A stretch of DNA of 64,000 bases from assembly GCA_944472155.2 (NCBI GenBank), contig OX235273.1, positions 85,182,793-85,246,792 of the forward strand, read 5' to 3'. Each line of letters begins with the position of its first letter. Position 1 is the first letter of the stretch. The notes below the pieces were generated by a model. It was given only the letters and a program-made list of their open reading frames with translations, was not told where the DNA came from and ran no database searches. The translations under genes were made by a program, and so were the position numbers. This document shows, piece after piece, positions 57,700 to 64,000 of this stretch. This DNA comes from Trichobilharzia szidati (taxonomy: Eukaryota > Platyhelminthes > Trematoda > Strigeidida > Schistosomatidae).

Positions 57700-57825
57700 A
57701 CGAGTTAAACAGAAACCTGGCATTATCATCCACCCTGAAATTTCCAGGAACATCTCCACCTACTGGCTCTTTTGGATACTGATGTAAGTTCCATTGCTAT
57801 AGGGGCCGTCCTCTTTTAAGTGGCA
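57700..57825 (+). pseudogene. Gypsy RNase H start
   Basis: Before it QAFDELNRNLALSSTLKFPG (57690-57750) is the RT-RNase H connection. In the next frame LLALLDTDVSSIAIGAVL (about 57762-57815) matches the RNase H start, where a TDAS-type motif holds the first catalytic Asp. Confidence 0.6.
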
Positions 57826-58494
57826 GCTGATGGTCGGCAGGGTATATGGCAGTTTTAGGTTTGGCAAACACGCCATTCCACTGAGAGAAGAGAAATACCT
57901 GCTCCCGTACATTTTCTTAGGGGTTTCCGGCATAATCTTCCTCGGTACTCCTTTCGAGTGAGCATTGATCATTCTTCATTACAGTGTCTCCAAATATTTC
58001 GCGCACCAGAAGGCCAGGTAGGCTGTTGGCAGAAACGCTTGCAAGAGTTTGATTTCACCTGTGAGTATTGACCAAGACCTCGACATATTAACAAAGACAT
58101 CATCTCTCGTCTACCGACGTTTTTACTACGCTGATTGTTGCACTTGATACAGGAATAGACGTTCTTTTGGCATTACTGTAAGCGGCCTATTTGCTTACGC
58201 CAATTTCATGGGAATGATAAGCCATCCGGTGGAGAGATATGGGGTTTGTCCATCATGACACGGCGCATTTTTACTAAATGAGAACTGTTACGACTGATAA
58301 ATGACGTTCTCTATATACTGATGTCGTCTTTATCTCGTGGTTTCCTAGTTCCACACATAAAATGTCAAGAGGTCATGCTGGTCGGTGGAAAAGCTGAATA
58401 TGCCACTGCTTCATAACAAAGTTGCTGAATCCTGCAGCATTTGTGGTATGTGTTCCCAAATCAAGCAACCTTCGCAAATATAATGGGCACATTT

Positions 58495-58785
58495 GGTACA
58501 AATGCTAACAGAAACCCTGGAATGGCGAACGGGAATAGACGTCATGGGACCAATTACAGCGTAGAAACGGGGTAACAGATACATTCTGTTCATCTGTGAC
58601 TATCTTACCAAGTGGTGCGAAGCTGTGTTATTTCAGCAGCAAGGTGTAATGACGACTGGTTGCGGATTCATTGACACATGTGTGTCTCGTTTTGGTAGCG
58701 CACTCTTTTTACACTCCGACCAAGGTTCTGCCTTCGACAGCCAACTTATTGCTCACATTTGTAACACCTTCAGCATTCAAAATAA
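58495..58785 (+). pseudogene. Gypsy integrase core remnant
   Basis: WRTGIDVMGPITA (58526-58560) holds the first Asp of the DDE triad. After a stop, RGNRYILFICDYLTKWCEAV (about 58569-58627) and FIDTCVSRFGSALFLHSDQG (about 58669-58728) follow, the second Asp being in HSDQG. The region with the Glu is missing because the similarity ends at about 58780. Confidence 0.75.
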
Positions 58786-58789
58786 CAAA

Positions 58790-59800
58790 CATTTATCTCG
58801 GTTGGTTACGAAATTTGCATTGAAAATAATCAAAATCTTCACGAATCCCAAAATCAGAATTGGAAATGTTAAGCCACAGCCACCTGTGTTGATTGATAAT
58901 CTATGTAAAAACTTTCCAAGAATAGACAAAATTTTAATCCTTACCATCGTTTACTGATGATGATTACTGTAGTTACATTGGAGACTACATAAGTAATGTT
59001 TGAAGAGAAAAGAGTAAAATATCTATACTATTTAAAAAACCCGTTACGCCCTACTACAACAACGCATATTTAGTATATGTGTAAGTCAAGCCAACAGGTT
59101 ACACGTCTAATTATGGAAATAGAATTCTTTAAAATCTGAAAATTACCCTTTTGAAATAACGGTTACAGTTACTAACGATAATACAACTATCTTTCATGTG
59201 GAAATAATTAGACGCTTAGAAAAAAACTGTTTCCCTATAGTGAAAGTTTTCAAGTCTTGCGCTGCATTACAAATCAATCTCACTCCACATTTATATCATT
59301 TAGAATTAAACCCTAATATAGTCAAGAATATAATTTTTTACTGACTTCATAATTTTTAAGTAATCCATTTTCTACTTAGCAGAGTCACTACAATGAATTA
59401 CATCAACTTGTACCATATTTCTTTCATATATTTATTCCCCTTTTATGAATTTGGATAAAGTAAAAACAGTGGTTTGTGCAGAACAAGATGGCATTGTCGT
59501 TTATTTCGTCAGCTTCTCATAAGTTGCGTAGAGCCTAAGTCGGTGAATTAAGTTTACTTACAGAACAGTCTTAACATACTTGCAAATATGACCTGATATT
59601 AGTTGACAGGAGACTTCAAACTTAATAAACAGTGCTCAGAAAATACACTTATACAGCTTAAACAGAGAAGATTGAGGTTTAAATAAAAAGTAAGAACTTG
59701 GTTACCACAGCAAAATAGTACCGTAATATAGAAGAGGCGTGAATAAGATGATGAGTAGCTAAAAAGCTGAGTTCAACTGAAATAGTAATATTGGTTTCTG
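58790..59800. other. AT-rich DNA without recognised features
   Basis: No supported gene or repeat was found. Confidence 0.4.
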
Positions 59801-59804
59801 TAGG

Positions 59805-60040
59805 GATTTTGTTTGATTGGTTAGAGGATTTAATCATGAGCTGACATCAGTTAGAGAATCATTGGAAAACCACCTGTGAGTACTGGATAGCTGTTTCGTC
59901 AGCCTAGTTTGGGACTCCTCATCAGTACACACATACCACCAGGGTTCGAACTCAGGACCTTCTGGTTACAAGGCGAGCTCGTAGACCATTAGGCCACTGG
60001 AGCCTCGATCCAATGGCCCATGAATCTCAAATTCTGCCAA
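59805..60040 (-). mobile_element. SINE-C copy 5, best-preserved head
   Basis: In reverse complement: ATTCATGGGCCATTGGATCG, GAGGCTCCAGTGGCCTAATG (A box), CTTGTAACCAGAAGGTCCTG, GAGTTCGAACCCTGGTGG (B box), a TGAGGAGTCCCAAACTAGGC body and the tail GACATCAGTTAGAGAATCAT reversed at 59836. The head is tRNA-like but I assign no isotype. Confidence 0.8.
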
Positions 60041-60194
60041 TTCATGACGTAGCGCGACGGATTCGTATTGTGTTCTTCGATGAGTTGCTGCCTCACCTTC
60101 AACCTGCTGTACACTACTAGATCCCCAGGTCACTGCCTGAATAGGGCTAGTCGCTGTTGAGCATCAGAATAACAAGAGACAAGCAAAGTTACAT

Positions 60195-60380
60195 TATAGC
60201 GAAAAGAAAAGAGGTTAATAGCGGAAGATTACGTAGTCACATGAAGAGAGAGAGAGTTAAGACAACCAGTTACGATGACAAACGAAGACTGATAACTGCT
60301 TCTTTCTGAACACATATATCGGGTTTCAGACATTTCACAGCAATTGCTTCAGCAAACTTGAGGAGAACTGGACATTTTGT
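60195..60380 (-). mobile_element. Penelope-like coding tail
   Basis: The minus strand 60372-60285 encodes KFAEAIAVKCLKPDICVQKE and AVISLRLSS, the tail that follows the GIY-YIG domain in other copies (compare LDFKPDLCVQKKY at 39340). Confidence 0.6.
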
Positions 60381-60384
60381 TAAC

Positions 60385-61535
60385 TGATAATTTTAAACAG
60401 TTTCATGGTATCCACCCAATATTTCTTAAAAACATCAACGAGTCGTTTACAATAGATTTCATCTTTGGAATACAGTCTTCTTTCATGGATATCATATCCA
60501 ATAAATTTCTATGGCAGGCGTCTTTCTTAATTATTACTACTGCTACTGCATTTTACAACTTATGCGTGTAGGATGAATTTCTACAGTAAATGTGATTTAA
60601 GCATAGTTAATGTGTACCTTTGTAATTATCCAAGTTTCAATGCATCCAAATTAAACGTTCCATATTAGCTGGTCTTTTATTGACACTGATTTCATTGAAA
60701 TACCAGTTATTTTGTGGATTGTGTTTTTAAGAAAACTGAGGTTTGATAATCTACAATCATCTTTATTTTGACCATAAAATCTTTGAGTGTGTACTTTATA
60801 CAAACCACCAAATAAAATATGCAATTATGCTTCAGACAGTAAAATAAAATTCTAGACAATAATTATCTGCTTAATTTCATCAGACCTATTTTACGCATTA
60901 TTATTATTGTTACATGTCAGGATCATGGTCTAACTTAATCTGCAATATATGATAGGAAAATAACATTATGAAATAATAAAAAGTGAATAAATTCCTGGAA
61001 GATTAGTTTTAAAGAGAGGCGTAGCAAACAATTTAGGAGAATTAAAATTAACTAAGTCAATCAAGATAATTTTGTTAATAAATTTTAACAAAGAATGCAG
61101 TAAATCACTTGAGGTTAAATTTCTCTTTTCAATACATTGAAAAATTGACCATAATTTTCTTTGATCTATATCTGGGACTGTCATACTTTTACTGCAAAGT
61201 TAAGGTGTGGTGGAAATGATTATATTCTTCTTCACCTATCCGTTAACCAACAGTCTAGTGTAATAGTTCCATCTGTTCTTCACACTAGTGACAGTTGTAC
61301 TGGCAATTTCCTGCCATTCTTTCTGTCAAAAGTTCCAGTAGTTATCCTGTATACGTTTACTATGAATGTAACAAGTGTAGTCCCCTAGATGAATTTCGAT
61401 GAGGTAAGAAAGACCGATTATGCAGGCGCTTATCAACTTATGACTATCTTGAATAGAAGAAAGTCTTTATTCGTCTGTCATTCAAAGGATATTCAGTATC
61501 CAAAGCGACTGACAAGAGAATAGAAGGGTGTTTTT
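60385..61535. other. AT-rich DNA without recognised features
   Basis: Frames at 60377-60571, 60966-61184 and 61161-61388 lack motifs. Confidence 0.4.
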
Positions 61536-61539
61536 TTTG

Positions 61540-62050
61540 CAGCCATGCTTGAATCGCTATACAGCATCACATGCTCATCAAAATAAACTAAACCAGCAAA
61601 ATACCCTACTGATGTCATCTCCAACTTTGTTTATAAATTTCTATGAATTTGTGGTAGCAACTACATTGAAAGGAAAGAGTTAAGAATTCTATCCAGTTTT
61701 CTGAGAATATCCCAAGAAATTCATGCCTAAAGGGAAGCAGATATTTACAAGACACCTCATGGATATGAAGCATCTCATCAGAACTTTCAAATTTTTAAAA
61801 TACCAAATGTTCAAAGGACACTAATATTTTTTACAATTTCATGAAATGATTGCAGCCAAACCTCTCTAACCAAACATATGCATATAGAAAGAGAATGTCA
61901 TCAGTTTTTCGCTGACTTGCCAACTGCATTTAGATTTTAATTAAGTCGACTACCTCGCTGCCTATATCACTAATATCAGTCCAATGAGTTGATAGATAGA
62001 TAGATAGATAGATAATTTATGATAGATAATTTCCCTGGGTTGTTACGTAA
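61540..62050 (+). mobile_element. Penelope-like GIY-YIG remnant
   Basis: ICGSNYIERKE (about 61653-61685) is a changed GIY-YIG core. After it come PKGKQIFTRHLMDMKHLIRT (frame-shifted helix region) and LTKHMHIERECHQFF (C-terminal tail). Many stops. A short (GATA)n tract lies at 61993-62013. Confidence 0.55.
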
Positions 62051-62689
62051 TTTCATAAACCAACGGCTTTTGCAATCTTTGTACTTTCTATCTTTTCTTC
62101 GTCCTGTCTTTATACTTTGAAATGCATACGAACGGACAGTGACTTCAACTAAATGTTGTGATGTTTACATTTTGAATTACTTAGTTTATAACATTTCAAC
62201 TGTCATCAATAAAACACTGGAGTATCTTATCTTCATTTTTCTATAAGCTTTGTAAGTTCAAATATTCTGCGGCTGATGAGGACCTACGAAAAAATGACAT
62301 CATTTTAAACTACTATGAATACGTTTTGTCAAAGGTGCCAAAGTTAATGTAAGTAGTTAGTTATGATACGTTTCAGCGATTCAGCAAGCATTCAAGCACA
62401 ACCTAAATTGTATCCGCTAAAACAAAAGCCATTATTTTTCAACAGAGGAATAAAGTCAGACTTTATATTTGGCTGCATCCAACAGTTAATAAAAGTAATC
62501 CAAATGGGGCTATTCAAGATAAGTCAGATGATGCCATCATCTACAATGGACAGTCCGCTTAACGAGTTTCGATGCTCTTTTCAAAAATGAAGTTGACCTC
62601 AAAAATACCGTGTATTTGCGCAGTACATTTTGAGTAGTCTGATCTGTTTGTCAATGAAGAAATAGACAGTTAATTAAAATAAACAAAAT

Positions 62690-62935
62690 TATAAGGAATT
62701 TATGAATAAGATGCATGATAACTGACGCTAGTTTTTGGTAATAATTCTTTTCTGTACATACAAACAGAGCTTAACTCGAGGAATAGTTATCGCCTCAGCG
62801 AATTTCAGTTGGTTGTTTTCACATAAAATCGTGAACATATTACTACTATAAATTGTATGATTCATATCATCATTAAATTTCTTTTCAAACAACAATGGTA
62901 GCTTTCCATCCATGTTTACCTGGGTTCGACAGCCT
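62690..62935 (-). mobile_element. Penelope-like coding tail, diverged
   Basis: The minus strand 62913-62728 is open for 61 codons and reads NQLKFAEAITIPRVKLCLYV followed by QKR, the same tail pattern as in 60285-60372. Confidence 0.5.
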
Positions 62936-63069
62936 AACTGATTTTCAGACGGTTTGGATACACGTTACTTCATCTGATTATATTAATAAGAGCAGTGGCA
63001 GTTATCATCTTCCTTAATCCTCACTTATTTTTGGTTTATCTCATCATTCTCACTAAGACATTTCACAAG

Positions 63070-63442
63070 ACGTGGCTCACGTGACCCAGTCAATCAGTGG
63101 ATAACGCTCTGGCAGTCAATATAATCGATGCTATGTTTAAGTCTCAGTGAGAAAACTGTCATTTACTAGAGATGCAGGTACACAGAGTTGATGTGTCCCA
63201 AATAGGAGAAAGTGTGCATCTTAACTTTTTTTTGATTACAGCTTGATTCCACACCGTATTTTTTTGGTACAGGTATGGAATTTTCAGCATGTGATATCGG
63301 TAGCCCAAATTTTGCAGGCTGACCATAGATATCAGGTGTGCGTTGGCAGGGGACCGAACTCCGGACCATGTGCATGGTCGGCAAGAGTCCTAACCACTGT
63401 ACTACCAACTTCTACTCCTAGTCACTATCATCCAAATACAGA
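63070..63442 (+). mobile_element. hammerhead SINE copy 3, interrupted by SINE-A
   Basis: Left part 63070-63225 includes TGTCCCAAATAGGAGAAAGT (helix II and GAAA) and GTGCATC. The right part 63410-63442, TTCTACTCCTAGTCACTATC, resumes the sequence seen at 19638-19660. The core CUGANGA is degraded (TTGATGTG), so the motif is dead. Confidence 0.7.
63226..63409 (-). mobile_element. SINE-A copy 3, nested in the hammerhead SINE
   Basis: The minus strand begins GTTGGTAGTACAGTGGTTAG (A-box region) and GGAGTTCGGTCCCC (B box), then TGGTCAGCCTGCAAAATTTG and the tail GCTGAAAATTCCATACCTGT and GTGTGGAATCAAGCTGTAAT, with a poly-A run. No clear target duplication is seen. Confidence 0.85.
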
Positions 63443-63444
63443 CA

Positions 63445-64000
63445 ACGTTGTCTTAAAAGTTTCCTTATACTCTACTTCTTCATCCTCTAGTAGGGTTCAT
63501 TTCGTGTTGTTTTGTTCTCTGGGTAAACAGCCCAACTACAAAACCTTTATTTTGATTCTAGACTACATCTTCAGAGTTGAAGAGAAAGAACACAACCAAG
63601 AACATCCGTTCAGGCTACAAATCTTCTCCGTGATTTCAAAACGATACTTCATTTACACGATAAGTGTGTTGTCAGTACTTCCCCTTGAAGAAAAAATTGA
63701 CCAAATGTAGGTGTAATGGAAGGATAAGAGAATCGGTAACGGACTGTTTTTTATTAAGGAAAAGCACATCATATTTATGCATTTTCAACCACATTAAAAG
63801 TCGGCCAGGTCAGCAGACAATAAACTGATCTGAGTGGTTTTCGATTCGCCCGAGGTTAAAAAAAAGGACAAAAAGTTGGCCGATAAAATTATTTCCTGAC
63901 TGTAACATAAACTAAGTCCAAACTTGAGAAATAAACACTTCTACTTCTGCAGTCATTGACTTAAAATGTTGATTTCAATTTTGTATGCTTCCTATCAATC
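63445..64000. other. unclassified DNA at window end
   Basis: A frame running to 63710 has no recognised motif. No other feature was found. Confidence 0.35.

Larger units (their letters stand above)
56100..58785 (+). mobile_element. Gypsy-type LTR retrotransposon pol remnant, no LTRs seen
   Basis: Remnants run in the Gypsy order: zinc-knuckle-like segment, aspartic protease, RT, RNase H, integrase. Stops and frameshifts break every domain. The 3' side ends near 58780 in anonymous AT-rich DNA. No long direct repeats bound it, so this is a fragment. Schistosomes have Gypsy families (such as Boudicca and Saci); I cannot say which this is. Confidence 0.85.

Noticed and set aside
1..64000. CRISPR arrays, operons, ribosome binding sites, prokaryotic terminators
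   Set aside because: The repeats, splice-like signals and retroelements are eukaryotic; no regularly spaced short repeats or bacterial gene layout were found.

Overview
The window looks like AT-rich, intergenic or intronic DNA from a blood fluke (Schistosoma or a close relative). No prokaryotic-style genes are present. The evidence for the organism is the mix of repeats: many Penelope-like retroelements (PLEs) with GIY-YIG endonuclease domains, RTE-like and CR1-like LINE fragments with flatworm-style RT tails, a decayed Gypsy pol, tRNA-headed SINEs, and three copies of a hammerhead-ribozyme SINE of the kind known as Sm-alpha in schistosomes. Genus is an inference; species is not determined.

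Layout. 1-9 kb: two short exon-like blocks on the + strand (1004-1152 and 6018-6116) that may be 3' exons of a host gene, a PLE (2148-3007) split by a SINE, a small LINE 3' end, a minus-strand PLE with a perfect 12-bp target duplication (4870-5654) and a 65-bp PLE-terminus-only insertion (7398-7462). 9-20 kb: RTE-like LINE with a perfect 15-bp target duplication (10812-11944), SINEs, a minus-strand PLE with a recognisable RT and GIY-YIG domain (15.6-16.9 kb), hammerhead SINEs, and a CR1-like LINE (17487-18680). 20-32 kb: PLE tails, a 792-bp TIR element with 8-bp target duplications (23524-24315), two more RTE-like copies, and the longest PLE (28682-30733), flanked by 168-bp inverted repeats. 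33-47 kb: a dense PLE cluster in both orientations, with RTE remnants. 47-56 kb: mostly anonymous AT-rich DNA. 56.1-58.8 kb: Gypsy-type pol remnant. 59-64 kb: PLE tails, a SINE, and a hammerhead SINE broken by another SINE.

How the parts relate. No element here is intact, so this is a record of past transposition. Two SINE families share a near-identical tRNA-like head but carry different 3' tails; one tail matches the CR1-like LINE and the other the RTE-like LINE. PLE insertions with target duplications repeat one architecture: an inverted copy of the 3' terminus at the 5' end beside the target duplication, and an extra stretch of about 25-33 nt at the 3' end only. The coordinates and repeat matches were read by eye. 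Family names rest on recognised protein motifs, not on searches.
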